Of a stretch of DNA of 55,977 nucleotides, positions 1 through 8,401 are shown piece by piece (within the stretch, counting starts at the first letter, position 1; each line of letters starts with the position of its first letter). The stretch lies in contig CAJPUR010000027.1 of the NCBI GenBank assembly GCA_905381055.1, positions 1 through 55,977 on the forward strand, written 5' to 3'. The notes beneath the pieces were generated by a model, which saw only the letters and a list, made by a program, of their open reading frames with translations, had not been told where the DNA came from and did not search any database. Source of the stretch: an uncultured Flavobacteriaceae bacterium (GTDB lineage: Bacteria; Bacteroidota; Bacteroidia; Flavobacteriales; Flavobacteriaceae). The position numbers and the translations under genes are program-made.

Positions 1-527
1 TCAATAATTAGAAGTTTTCCTTTTTTATATTCTTGCACCCAAGCCTCATATCTTTCATTAAGTCTACTTAAATAATCAATGCTAATGCTTGCTTCATAAG
101 CTCTTCCTCTTTTATGAATTTGATTTACTAGATTTGGTATGCTGCTTCTAAGATATATCATTAAGTCAGGGCCAGTGACCATAGTTTCCATTAGTTCAAA
201 TAAAGACTTATAATTTTGAAAATCTCTTTGAGTTAAAAGTCCCATCGAGTTTAAATTTGGAGCAAAAATAAAAGCATCTTCATAGATACTCCTATCTTGT
301 ATTATATTTTTTCCACTTTTCTGTATCTCAATTAATTGACTAAATCTGCTATTTAAGAAAAATATTTGAAGATTAAATGACCACCTTTCCATTTCGTTAT
401 AAAAATCATCTAAATAGGGATTTTCCAATACTTCCTCATAATGGGGTTGCCATTTATAGTGTTTTGAAAGTAACTTTGTTAGACTTGTTTTACCAGCTCC
501 AATATTTCCTGCTATAGCTATATGCAT
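1..527 (-). CDS. Deoxynucleoside kinase, partial (C-terminus beyond window)
   Basis: The reverse strand from ATG at 527 encodes 175 codons that run off the left edge. The product begins MHIAIAGNIGAGKTS, a P-loop (GNIGAGKT, residues 7-14). It is followed by a DRSIYED motif and an arginine-rich LID-like segment (KRGRAYE), the pattern of the deoxyadenosine/deoxyguanosine kinase family, which phosphorylates salvaged deoxynucleosides using ATP. The gene is divergent from metK with about 100 bases between its start and the metK promoter. I saw no TAnnTTTG element for it. The exact nucleoside preference cannot be read from the sequence. Confidence 0.9.
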   Translation of the reverse strand, partial: MHIAIAGNIGAGKTSLTKLLSKHYKWQPHYEEVLENPYLDDFYNEMERWSFNLQIFFLNSRFSQLIEIQKSGKNIIQDRSIYEDAFIFAPNLNSMGLLTQRDFQNYKSLFELMETMVTGPDLMIYLRSSIPNLVNQIHKRGRAYEASISIDYLSRLNERYEAWVQEYKKGKLLII

Positions 528-630
528 TTTTTAAATTTTTTCAACTTTAAACTAAAATATGAGTATTTTTTTAAACATAAAAGTAAATCTAATTTAAACA
601 TAATTTTATTTAAAAAAAGTCAAATTAATC

Positions 631-660
631 TTTGTTTTTTCCAAATAAGTGTTACTTTTG
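631..660 (+). promoter_or_regulatory. Predicted promoter of metK-metY-metX
   Basis: TTTG at 631-634 and TACTTTTG at 653-660 are separated by 18 bases. They match the Bacteroidota -33 (TTTG) and -7 (TAnnTTTG) elements. The expected transcript starts near 665, just before the first base of the SAM-II aptamer, which supports the assignment. Confidence 0.7.
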
Positions 661-670
661 CCAAAGTAAA

Positions 671-720
671 TGAGGAGGGATTTGACTGATTGCAACCTCA
701 ATAAAAAAATGCTAAAGCAG
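671..720 (+). ncRNA. SAM-II riboswitch aptamer
   Basis: Stem P1 pairs TGAGG (671-675) with CCTCA (696-700). Its loop contains the family-typical GATTTG (679-684) and TTGC (690-693), and the 3' strand carries GCTAAAG (711-717). The H-type pseudoknot can form through C686-T687-G688 with C718-A719-G720 and G692-C693 with G711-C712. Element order and conserved blocks match the SAM-II (metA-type) class, which is known upstream of Met and SAM genes including metX from marine metagenomes. The next gene is metK. The aptamer's 3' end lies 42 bases before the start codon instead of overlapping it. Confidence 0.88.
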
Positions 721-756
721 ATTGCTTTAAATTATTCAAATCCTTCAATTTAAAGC
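713..756 (+). promoter_or_regulatory. Two mutually exclusive hairpins between SAM-II aptamer and metK start
   Basis: Hairpin A pairs TAAAGCA (713-719) with TGCTTTA (723-729). It uses the same bases as the aptamer's pseudoknot strand. Hairpin B pairs GCTTTAAATT (724-733) with AATTTAAAGC (747-756), a perfect 10-bp stem ending 6 bases before the metK ATG. A and B share 724-729, so only one can form. Inference: SAM-bound aptamer excludes A, lets B form and occludes the start; without SAM, A forms and frees the start. No U-tract follows, so this would be translational control. Confidence 0.6.
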
Positions 757-762
757 TTAAAA

Positions 763-2016
763 ATGTCATTTTTTTTTACATCTGAGTCAGTAAGTGAAGG
801 CCATCCAGATAAAATAGCAGATCAAATAAGTGATAATTTGGTTGATAATTTTATTGCTTTTGATCCAAATAGCAAAGTTGCTTGTGAAACTCTTGTAACT
901 ACAGGTCAAGTTATTCTTGCAGGAGAAGTAAAAAGTAATACTTACCTTGATCTTCAACAAATTGCCAGAGATACTATAAATCGTATTGGCTACACCAAAT
1001 CTGATTATCAATTTAATGGAGATTCATGTGGAGTTATATCTTTAATACATGAACAATCTCATGACATAAATATGGGGGTTGAAAAAAATAAAAAAGAATT
1101 GCAGGGAGCAGGAGATCAGGGTATTATGTTTGGGTATGCATCAAGCGAGACAGATGATTTTATGCCATTAGCTTTAGATCTCTCTCACAAAATTTTAATT
1201 GAACTATCATTAATAAGGAAAGAAAATAAAAAAATAAAATACTTAAGGCCTGATGCTAAATCACAAGTTACAATAGAGTATGATGACAATGGGAAACCAT
1301 TAAGAATTGATACTATTGTTATATCAACACAACATGACGATTTTGACAAAGATGATAATAAAATGTTATCAAAAATTAAATCTGATTTAATATCAATTCT
1401 CATACCAAGACTTATTAACAAACTCCCATCCAGAATTCAAGATTTATTTAATCAAAAAATCAAGTATTTTATCAATCCAACTGGTAAATTTGTAATTGGT
1501 GGTCCACACGGAGATTCTGGTTTAACTGGAAGGAAAATAATTGTTGACACTTATGGAGGAAAAGGAGGTCATGGTGGAGGCGCATTCAGCGGAAAAGATC
1601 CCAGTAAAGTTGACAGAAGTGCTGCTTATGCTGCTCGTCATATTGCAAAAAATCTTGTGGCCGCTAACATAGCAGATGAAGTTTTGGTTCAGTTAAGTTA
1701 TGCAATAGGTATTTCTGAACCAACATCAGTATATTTGAATACCTTTGGAACTTCAAAACTCAAGTTAAGTGATTCTCTAATAGCAAAAAAAATTAAGAAA
1801 ATATTTGATTTAACTCCTTATGGAATTGAAAAACGTCTTAAGTTAAGAAGCCCAATTTACTTTGAAACTTCTGCTTATGGACACATGGGAAGAAAACCTA
1901 AAAAAATATTAAAAAAATTCGAGTCTCCCTATAATGGAAAAATAGAATTAGAAGTTGAATTATTTACATGGGAGAAACTCGATTATGTGAAAAAAATAAT
2001 TCAAACTTTAAAATAA
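763..2016 (+). CDS. metK: S-adenosylmethionine synthase
   Basis: A 417-residue protein that makes S-adenosylmethionine from methionine and ATP in the cytosol. Visible family motifs are GHPDK (residues 13-17, with the ATP-phosphate His14 and metal Asp16), GAGDQG (115-120) and the glycine-rich GGGAFSGKD loop (271-279). Length is close to the bacterial norm with a modest insertion around 150-200. It is the first gene of the metK-metY-metX cluster and lies directly behind a SAM-II riboswitch, so its own product should repress the operon. Confidence 0.98.
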   Translation: MSFFFTSESVSEGHPDKIADQISDNLVDNFIAFDPNSKVACETLVTTGQVILAGEVKSNTYLDLQQIARDTINRIGYTKSDYQFNGDSCGVISLIHEQSHDINMGVEKNKKELQGAGDQGIMFGYASSETDDFMPLALDLSHKILIELSLIRKENKKIKYLRPDAKSQVTIEYDDNGKPLRIDTIVISTQHDDFDKDDNKMLSKIKSDLISILIPRLINKLPSRIQDLFNQKIKYFINPTGKFVIGGPHGDSGLTGRKIIVDTYGGKGGHGGGAFSGKDPSKVDRSAAYAARHIAKNLVAANIADEVLVQLSYAIGISEPTSVYLNTFGTSKLKLSDSLIAKKIKKIFDLTPYGIEKRLKLRSPIYFETSAYGHMGRKPKKILKKFESPYNGKIELEVELFTWEKLDYVKKIIQTLK

Positions 2017-2024
2017 TTTAAATA

Positions 2025-2042
2025 ATGGAAAACAAAAACTAA
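2025..2042 (+). other. Five-codon mini-ORF duplicating the metY start
   Basis: Between metK and metY the 14-base string ATGGAAAACAAAAA occurs twice, at 2025 and at 2050. The first copy encodes MENKN and stops at 2040-2042; the second is the start of metY (MENKKF). The arrangement looks like a short tandem duplication around an A10 tract. Whether the first ATG is used by ribosomes is unknown. Confidence 0.45.
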
Positions 2043-2049
2043 AAAAAAA

Positions 2050-3315
2050 ATGGAAAACAAAAAATTTAACACAAATGCCTTACATTCAGGACATGATGTA
2101 AGCAAATCAGAAGGAACTAGAGCAGTTCCAATATATCAGTCAACATCATATGTATTTAACGACTCAGATCACGCAGCTAATTTATTTTCTTTAGCTGAAC
2201 CCGGGTATATTTACACTAGATTGAATAATCCGACTAATGATGTTTTAGAACAAAGGATGGCGGCTTTAGAGGGAGGAATTGCAGCTGTTGCAACTGCTTC
2301 AGGAACATCTGCAATTGCTACAGCTCTATTAGTGCTTTTAAAAGCTGGAGATCACATAGTAGCATCTAATAGTTTGTATGGTGGGACATTTAATATGTTA
2401 ACAAATATGTTACCAAGACTTGGAATAACTACTACATTTGTAAATCCCCAAGACCCTAAGAATTTTAAGGAAGCTGTTAAAAGTAATACTAGAGCTTTTT
2501 TTGCTGAATCTCTTGGAAATCCAAAACTTGATGTTTTAGATTTACAAGGAATTTCAAGCTTTGCAAAGGAAGCAAAAGTCCCTTTTATTGTTGACAATAC
2601 AGTTGCAACTCCTTATTTACTAAATCCTATTGAGCATGGAGCAAATATAGTTATTCATTCATTGACGAAATATATTAATGGAAATGGAACAGCTATGGGT
2701 GGAATTATTATTGAAGGAGGTACTTTTAATTATGGAAATGGATTATTCCCTGAATTTACTGATCCATCTCCAAATTACCATGGCTTAAATTATCATGAAG
2801 CTCTTGGTCCAGCAGCTTTTATTGCAAGGGTCAGAGTTGAAGGATTAAGGGATCTAGGAGCCGCTCCAAGTCCGTTTAATAGTTTTCAAATTTTACAGGG
2901 TATTGAAACTTTATCCGTTAGAATGAAAAATCATTCAAAAAATGCTTTTGAACTTGCTAAATGGCTAGAAAATCAAGATGAGGTTAAATGGGTAAATTAC
3001 CCTGGTTTGAAATCAAGTAAATATTATGATTTATCAAAAAAATATCTTCCTAAAGGTCAAAGTGGAATTTTAACTTTTGGTCTAAATGGAGGTTTTGAGG
3101 CAGCAAAAAAAGTTGCTAATGAAACTAAAATATTTTCTTTGCTTGCAAATATTGGAGATTCGAAATCACTTATAATTCATCCAGCAAGTACTACTCATTC
3201 TCAGTTAGATAAAAAAGCTCAAGAATCTACCGGGGTTTCGGATGATTTAATTCGATTATCTGTTGGACTTGAGGATATTGAAGATCTAAAAAATGATTTA
3301 AAAGCTACCTTTTAA
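2050..3315 (+). CDS. metY: O-acetylhomoserine sulfhydrylase (Cys/Met metabolism PLP enzyme)
   Basis: A 421-residue PLP-dependent enzyme of the Cys/Met metabolism family. It is expected to condense O-acetylhomoserine with sulfide to give homocysteine. The PLP-binding lysine is Lys207 in SLTKY. The extra loop around 235-285 (FTDPSPNYHG and following) is typical of OAH sulfhydrylases and not of the shorter cystathionine enzymes. It lies 33 bases after metK, and the next gene, metX, makes its substrate. A cystathionine-type activity is the main alternative, but length and neighbours favour MetY. Confidence 0.94.
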   Translation: MENKKFNTNALHSGHDVSKSEGTRAVPIYQSTSYVFNDSDHAANLFSLAEPGYIYTRLNNPTNDVLEQRMAALEGGIAAVATASGTSAIATALLVLLKAGDHIVASNSLYGGTFNMLTNMLPRLGITTTFVNPQDPKNFKEAVKSNTRAFFAESLGNPKLDVLDLQGISSFAKEAKVPFIVDNTVATPYLLNPIEHGANIVIHSLTKYINGNGTAMGGIIIEGGTFNYGNGLFPEFTDPSPNYHGLNYHEALGPAAFIARVRVEGLRDLGAAPSPFNSFQILQGIETLSVRMKNHSKNAFELAKWLENQDEVKWVNYPGLKSSKYYDLSKKYLPKGQSGILTFGLNGGFEAAKKVANETKIFSLLANIGDSKSLIIHPASTTHSQLDKKAQESTGVSDDLIRLSVGLEDIEDLKNDLKATF

Positions 3316-3321
3316 TTACAG

Positions 3322-4281
3322 GTGTTGAGTCTAAAAACTCTGAAAATAAAAAAGATAAACCTTGATTCATCAAAATTTATTGATGAGATCAAGGTTTCTT
3401 ATGAAGTTTTTGGACAAGAAATATCTAAAAAACCAGTTGTATTAATTATTCATCCTTTAACCGGTAACTCTTGTGTTTCAGGAAATAAAGGGTGGTGGAA
3501 ACAAATAGTAAAAAACAAAGGATCAATTGATACAAATAAGTATTCTGTAGTAGCTTTCAATATCCCAGGTAATGGTTATGATGGTATTTTATATGACAAT
3601 TATAATGATTTTAACACAGGCGATATATCAAAAATTTTTTTCAAAGCACTTAAAAAGTTAAAAATTACTAGTTTATATGCTGCAATTGGCGGTTCAATTG
3701 GAGCTGCAATTTGTTGGGAATTAGCTGCATTATATCCTGATTTAATTAAAAATTTAGTTCCTGTTGCAGGTGATTGGAAAGCAACAGATTGGATGATTGC
3801 TAATTCAAGTTTACAATCTAAAATACTTAATAATTCCTCTAATCCAATTCAGGATGCCAGAATGCATGCTATGCTTTGTTATAGGACACCTAAATCATTT
3901 AGAATTAGATTTAATAGATCTTTTAATAAAGAAAAAAACATTTTTAATGTTGAATCATGGCTCTTTCATCATGGACAAAAATTAGAAGATAGATTTGAAT
4001 TAAAAGCTTATAAAATGATGAATCATCTTCTAGGGACTATAAACATTGAAAGATATGGTGAAACATTTGAAGAAATAATTTTAAAAATTAATTCAAAAAT
4101 CCATATTATTTCAATTGATTCTGATCTTTTTTTTCCAACAGACGAAGATCAAATTAGTGTTAAAATTGCTAAATCTGTTGGAGTAGAGATAAATCATAGT
4201 ATCATTAATTCAGAATTTGGGCATGACGCATTTTTAATGGAATTTGAGCAAATGAAACTAATACTTAAGGAAATTTTTTAA
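3322..4281 (+). CDS. metX: Homoserine O-acetyltransferase (MetX-type alpha/beta hydrolase)
   Basis: A 319-residue alpha/beta-hydrolase-fold acyltransferase expected to activate homoserine with acetyl-CoA for MetY. The nucleophile is Ser125 in GGSIGA, and the triad is completed by Asp268 in SDLFFP and His301 in FGHDAF. It is shorter than many MetX proteins. No ATG is available at the 5' end; GTG at 3322 or TTG at 3325 is the likely start, 6 to 9 bases after metY. Acyl donor (acetyl or succinyl) is not certain from sequence, but pairing with MetY supports acetyl. Confidence 0.9.
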   Translation: MLSLKTLKIKKINLDSSKFIDEIKVSYEVFGQEISKKPVVLIIHPLTGNSCVSGNKGWWKQIVKNKGSIDTNKYSVVAFNIPGNGYDGILYDNYNDFNTGDISKIFFKALKKLKITSLYAAIGGSIGAAICWELAALYPDLIKNLVPVAGDWKATDWMIANSSLQSKILNNSSNPIQDARMHAMLCYRTPKSFRIRFNRSFNKEKNIFNVESWLFHHGQKLEDRFELKAYKMMNHLLGTINIERYGETFEEIILKINSKIHIISIDSDLFFPTDEDQISVKIAKSVGVEINHSIINSEFGHDAFLMEFEQMKLILKEIF

Positions 4282-4298
4282 TAAAAAATTACTAAAAA

Positions 4299-4329
4299 TT
4301 TGTTTTTATTGAATGGTATATTAAATTTG
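4299..4329 (+). promoter_or_regulatory. Predicted promoter of the pheL-pheA operon
   Basis: TTTG at 4299-4302 and TAAATTTG at 4322-4329 are separated by 19 bases, an excellent match to the Bacteroidota vegetative promoter. The expected transcript begins around 4333-4335, leaving only a handful of bases before the leader-peptide ATG at 4340. Confidence 0.75.
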
Positions 4330-4339
4330 TACGAAATTT

Positions 4340-4405
4340 ATGAAAATGTCATTAGACATATACAATAACACAAAATTCTATTACTTCTATTTTATAGAGG
4401 CGTAA
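4340..4405 (+). CDS. pheL: Phe/Tyr-rich leader peptide of the pheA operon attenuator
   Basis: The 21-codon frame encodes MKMSLDIYNNTKFYYFYFIEA and stops at 4403-4405. Six consecutive codons (4376-4393) are Phe-Tyr-Tyr-Phe-Tyr-Phe, and another Tyr lies at position 8. It sits between a strong promoter and an intrinsic terminator preceding the Phe and Tyr biosynthesis genes, the hallmark of ribosome-mediated attenuation. The peptide itself is probably functionless; translation speed through the Phe/Tyr run is the signal. The mixture of both amino acids suits an operon that makes both. Confidence 0.85.
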   Translation: MKMSLDIYNNTKFYYFYFIEA

Positions 4406-4467
4406 CAGACTTTTTGTTTAATTGTGAAAAAAATACTAAAGTCCTGTTTTACGGGACTTTTTTTTTT
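4406..4467 (+). terminator. Attenuator: intrinsic terminator with competing antiterminator
   Basis: The terminator pairs AAAGTCCTG (4438-4446) with CGGGACTTT (4452-4460) around a 5-base loop: 9 bp including one T-G wobble. It is followed by a T-run through 4467, and the pheA ATG is at 4470. CAGACTTT at 4406-4413 can instead pair with AAAGTCCTG (8 bp with one bulged C) and block the terminator. The 5' strand of the antiterminator begins at the base after the leader-peptide stop codon. A ribosome finishing the peptide would cover it, while one stalled at the Phe/Tyr codons would leave it free. Confidence 0.85.
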
Positions 4468-4469
4468 AA

Positions 4470-5297
4470 ATGAATAAAATGAGCAAAATAGCTATTCAAG
4501 GAATCAAAGGTTCTTATCACCATCAAGTTGCAGTTGATTATTTTGGTGATAAAATAAATTATGTTGAATGTTTAAATTTTGATAGACTGGTTGAAATAGT
4601 TTGTGAAAACAATAAAAATATAGGTATAATGGCAATTGAAAATTCTATTGCCGGATCAATTATTTCTAATTATGCATTAATTGACAACAATAATTTAAGT
4701 ATTACTGGAGAATATAGTTTGAAAATTGATCACTGTCTAATGGCTTTACCTAACCAGAACCATATGGATATCAAAGAAGTTCATTCTCATCCTATGGCTC
4801 TGTTGCAATGTAAAAAGTATTTTGAAAAGTACAATCACATTAAATTAGTAGAGGCTAATGACACAGCAGAAATTGCAAAAAAAATCTCTGAAGAAAGTAT
4901 TTATAATATTGCAGCAATTGCAAGTTCTTATTCAGCTGATCTTTTTAATTTAGATATTTTAGATTCTTCAATTCAGACTATAAAAAATAATATAACTCGA
5001 TTTGTGATAATAAGGAAAAAAATATTAAATGGTATAACTAAAAAAGTTAATAAAGCGTCATTAAAAATAATATTAGATGATAAGAGAGGAAGTTTGGCTG
5101 AAATCCTTAACATTATGAATGATCACAAAATTAATTTAACAAAAATACAATCTCTTCCTCTAATTGAAACACCAGGGAAATACTCTTTTTTTATTGATAT
5201 TACATTCAATAATTATTCGAATTACGGTGATTTGAAAAGAGTTTTAATAAAACTTGTATCAGAATTTAAGGTCTTGGGAAAATATTTTATAAAATAA
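4470..5297 (+). CDS. pheA: Prephenate dehydratase with ACT domain
   Basis: A 275-residue monofunctional prephenate dehydratase (prephenate to phenylpyruvate). The catalytic part carries IENSIAGS (56-63), HSHPMALLQC (105-114) and the family-diagnostic TRF motif (176-178). A C-terminal ACT domain (about 197-270, with KRGSLAEIL and KIQSLP) should bind Phe for feedback inhibition. Chorismate mutase is not fused here; it is supplied by the fourth gene of the operon. An alternative start is Met4 at 4479. First gene after the Phe/Tyr attenuator. Confidence 0.96.
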   Translation: MNKMSKIAIQGIKGSYHHQVAVDYFGDKINYVECLNFDRLVEIVCENNKNIGIMAIENSIAGSIISNYALIDNNNLSITGEYSLKIDHCLMALPNQNHMDIKEVHSHPMALLQCKKYFEKYNHIKLVEANDTAEIAKKISEESIYNIAAIASSYSADLFNLDILDSSIQTIKNNITRFVIIRKKILNGITKKVNKASLKIILDDKRGSLAEILNIMNDHKINLTKIQSLPLIETPGKYSFFIDITFNNYSNYGDLKRVLIKLVSEFKVLGKYFIK

Positions 5298-5300
5298 ATA

Positions 5301-6455
5301 ATGAAAATATCTACTTCAAAAAGGTTGGTTTCGGTAAAAGAATATTATTTTTCAAAAAAATTGAGAGAAGTTAATTCTTTAATTAAATCTGGAAGAAAAA
5401 TTATAAATATGGGAATAGGTAGTCCAGATATTAAACCTGATAATTCTGTAATAAATTCTTTGAAAGAAAGTACAGATTTTTCCCAATCTAATATGTATCA
5501 AGGTTATCAAGGCATTTCGGAGTTGCGAAATGCAATTAGTTATTTTTATAAAACTAGTTATAACGTAAGTCTAAATCCTGATAATCAAGTTTTACCACTT
5601 ATTGGATCAAAAGAGGGGATTTTACATATTTCAATGGCATATTTAAATAAAGGAGATAAAGTTTTGATACCTAATCCTGGGTATCCAACTTATTTATCTG
5701 TCACAGAATTGGTTCAAGCTAAACCAATATTATATAACTTATTTGAAAAAAATAAGTGGCAACCAGATATTGAGAACTTGTTTAAAATGAATGTTAATGG
5801 AGTTAAAATTATGTGGTTGAATTATCCTAATATGCCAACTGGTGCAGATTTTAATTATAATATTTTAAAAAAAATTATTAATTGGGCAAATAAAAAAAAT
5901 ATTTTATTAGTAAATGATAATCCTTATAGTTTTATACTTAATAAAAATCCTAAAAGTATTCTTTCAATTCCTGGTTCAATGGATACTGCCATGGAATTAA
6001 ATTCGTTAAGTAAAACATTTAATATGGCTGGATGGAGAGTTGGAATGTTATTAGGGAAAAAGGAATTGATTAAAAATGTTTTAAAGGTAAAAAGTAATAT
6101 TGATTCGGGGATGTATTATGGGATTCAAAAGGGTGCAGAAAAAGCCCTAAAACTTCCAAATTCCTGGTTCAATAAATTAAATAAAATTTATTCTTCAAGA
6201 AGAAAAGCTGTTTTTAAGTTAGCAACTTTAATGAATACTTCTTATGAAAAAGAAAGTGTGGGCATGTTTGTTTGGGCAAAGATTAATGATAATTCAATTT
6301 CATCTGAAAAGTTTGCTGATAGAATTTTGTATGATCATGAAATTTTTGTTTGTCCAGGAACAGTTTTTGGATCTCAAGGTGAGGGTTTTATTAGGTTTTC
6401 TTTATGCGTAGAATTAGATAAGATTAATTTAGCAATCAAAAGACTAGATAAATGA
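5301..6455 (+). CDS. Class I/II aminotransferase, probable aromatic amino acid transaminase
   Basis: A 384-residue fold-type I PLP enzyme. NYPNMPTG (174-181), Asp206 in NDNPY and PLP-lysine Lys238 in SLSKTFNMAG are visible. It starts 3 bases after pheA and overlaps tyrA by 4 bases (ATGA). A position between prephenate dehydratase and prephenate dehydrogenase implies that it transaminates phenylpyruvate and hydroxyphenylpyruvate to Phe and Tyr. The substrate call is inference from context; sequence alone only gives the superfamily. Confidence 0.88.
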   Translation: MKISTSKRLVSVKEYYFSKKLREVNSLIKSGRKIINMGIGSPDIKPDNSVINSLKESTDFSQSNMYQGYQGISELRNAISYFYKTSYNVSLNPDNQVLPLIGSKEGILHISMAYLNKGDKVLIPNPGYPTYLSVTELVQAKPILYNLFEKNKWQPDIENLFKMNVNGVKIMWLNYPNMPTGADFNYNILKKIINWANKKNILLVNDNPYSFILNKNPKSILSIPGSMDTAMELNSLSKTFNMAGWRVGMLLGKKELIKNVLKVKSNIDSGMYYGIQKGAEKALKLPNSWFNKLNKIYSSRRKAVFKLATLMNTSYEKESVGMFVWAKINDNSISSEKFADRILYDHEIFVCPGTVFGSQGEGFIRFSLCVELDKINLAIKRLDK

Positions 6456-7294
6456 AAGTTTTTATTATCGGTGTTGGTTTAATAGGTGGATCAATTGCAA
6501 AAGATCTTATTAATCTTGAAGATTATGAAATAATAGGGATTGATAAAAACAAGTTAAATATAAAATATGCTTTAAATGACGGAATAATTAATAGATCAGG
6601 TGATATAAACGAGATAATTAAGGCTGATTTGATATTACTAACTGTTGATGTTGAAAGCGCTATTGATCTGTTGCCTAAAATTTTAAAATTAGTTAATAAT
6701 AATTGTTTAGTTATTGATTTTGGATCCACTAAAAGTAAGTTATGTTCTTTAGTATCGAATCATCCTAAGCGGAATCAATTCTTAGCTACTCATCCAATTG
6801 CAGGTAAAGAAAATTCTGGTCCTGAATATGCAATTAATGATTTATTTAAAGATAAAATTCAAATTATATGTGAAGTTGGTAAAACTCGTAAAGATTTATT
6901 TGATTGGGCAAAATCTATATTTAATAGATTAGGAATGATTTTAAGATATATGGAACCAGACGAAAATGATAAGAATATGGCATATGTTTCCCATTTGTCT
7001 CATATAACTTCTTTTATGCTAGGTAAAACAGTTTTAGAAATAGAAAAAACAAAAAATATTGTTGATCTGGCAGGAAGTGGATTTGATTCCACTGTAAGAT
7101 TAGCTAAAAGTTCACCTGAGATGTGGGCTCCTATTTTTAAACAAAATAAAAATAATATTACTAAGACTCTTGATGATTATATCAAAAACCTTAAAGACTT
7201 TAAAAAAAAATTATTGAAAAATGAATTTGATGAATTAAAAAATCAAATGAAAGAAATAAATAAGTTAACAGAAATATTAAACAGAAATAAATAA
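6452..7294 (+). CDS. tyrA: Prephenate dehydrogenase
   Basis: A 280-residue NAD(P)-dependent enzyme converting prephenate to 4-hydroxyphenylpyruvate for tyrosine synthesis. The N-terminal Rossmann motif is GVGLIGGS (7-14). DFGSTKS (89-95) and THPIAGKENSG (113-123, with the catalytic His) are typical of the family, and a helical C-terminal dimerisation region follows. No fused chorismate mutase or ACT domain is present. The start overlaps the stop of the upstream aminotransferase. Confidence 0.95.
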   Translation: MKVFIIGVGLIGGSIAKDLINLEDYEIIGIDKNKLNIKYALNDGIINRSGDINEIIKADLILLTVDVESAIDLLPKILKLVNNNCLVIDFGSTKSKLCSLVSNHPKRNQFLATHPIAGKENSGPEYAINDLFKDKIQIICEVGKTRKDLFDWAKSIFNRLGMILRYMEPDENDKNMAYVSHLSHITSFMLGKTVLEIEKTKNIVDLAGSGFDSTVRLAKSSPEMWAPIFKQNKNNITKTLDDYIKNLKDFKKKLLKNEFDELKNQMKEINKLTEILNRNK

Positions 7295-7310
7295 CAAAAA
7301 TCAAGTTAAA

Positions 7311-8393
7311 ATGGAAAATAATAAAAATATGAGATCCTGGCTTAATAATTTTGAGTTATCCCATCCCCTTGTAATTGGAGGTCCGTGCAGTGCAGAGACT
7401 GAGGAACAAGTTTTAAAAATTGCTCACCAATTAAAAGATTCTGATGTTTCAATTTTTCGAGCTGGAATATGGAAACCAAGAACAAGACCAGGAATGTTTG
7501 AGGGAGTAGGTGCGATTGGTTTAAAGTGGCTTCAAAAGGCAAAGAAAGAAACAGGATTATTAATTGCTACAGAAGTCGCAAATGCTGCGCACGTAAAACT
7601 TGCTTTAGAACATGACATTGATGTTTTGTGGATAGGAGCTAGATCAACTGTTAGCCCTTTTATTGTTCAAGAAATTGCAGATGCGTTAAATGGAACTGAA
7701 AAAATTGTATTAGTTAAAAATCCCGTAAATCCTGATTTAGCTTTGTGGCTTGGTGGCATGGAAAGGCTTTATTCCGCTAACATAAAAAATTTAGGACTAA
7801 TCCACAGGGGATTTTCATCTTATGAAAAGTCAAAATATAGAAATATCCCTGAATGGCAAATTGCAATAGAAGTTCAAAATAAATTTCCTGACCTCCCATT
7901 GATTTGTGATCCCTCTCATATATCTGGTAGAAGAGATTTGATTTTTGATATATCTCAGACAGCACTTGATTTAAATTTTGATGGTTTAATGATAGAGTCT
8001 CATTGGGATCCAGATAACGCCTGGAGCGATGCTAAACAACAGGTTACCCCATCAAAATTAATTGAAATAATGAAAAATTTAAAAATTAGAAAGCAAAATA
8101 ATTTAGAGGAGGAATATAAGTCAAAACTTGATAATTACAGATCTCAAATTGATGTTTTTGATCAAAATATTCTTGAAACAATTGCAAAAAGAATGAAAAT
8201 ATCTAATGAAATTGGATCATTAAAGAAAACAAAAAATGTTGCGGTTTTACAAAACAAAAGGTGGAAAGAAGTTTTAGAAAAGATGGTCATCGAAGGAAAA
8301 GAAAAGGATTTGTCCAGTGAATTTACAAGAAAAATATTTAAAGCTATTCACCAAGAGTCAATTAATCATCAAGAAAAAATTATTAATTCATAA
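7311..8393 (+). CDS. Bifunctional DAHP synthase / chorismate mutase (AroAQ type)
   Basis: A 360-residue two-domain protein. Residues 1-255 form a KDO8P-synthase-like (type I-beta) DAHP synthase: GGPCSAET (23-30, metal ligand Cys26), KPRT (55-58) and CDPSHISGRRD (199-209). Residues about 265-355 are an AroQ chorismate mutase with Arg277, Asp281, Arg294, Lys306 and Gln314 in the expected pattern. It catalyses both the first shikimate-pathway step and chorismate to prephenate. The fusion is well known in Bacteroidota. Allosteric control of such fusions is usually exerted through prephenate and the mutase domain. Confidence 0.95.
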   Translation: MENNKNMRSWLNNFELSHPLVIGGPCSAETEEQVLKIAHQLKDSDVSIFRAGIWKPRTRPGMFEGVGAIGLKWLQKAKKETGLLIATEVANAAHVKLALEHDIDVLWIGARSTVSPFIVQEIADALNGTEKIVLVKNPVNPDLALWLGGMERLYSANIKNLGLIHRGFSSYEKSKYRNIPEWQIAIEVQNKFPDLPLICDPSHISGRRDLIFDISQTALDLNFDGLMIESHWDPDNAWSDAKQQVTPSKLIEIMKNLKIRKQNNLEEEYKSKLDNYRSQIDVFDQNILETIAKRMKISNEIGSLKKTKNVAVLQNKRWKEVLEKMVIEGKEKDLSSEFTRKIFKAIHQESINHQEKIINS

Positions 8394-8401
8394 TTAAGTA
8401 A

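Noticed and set aside
3315-3330. A second SAM-II switch directly before metX
   Set aside because: Only 6 bases separate metY and metX, and no GATTTG/GCTAAAG pattern is present; metX is served by the operon leader.
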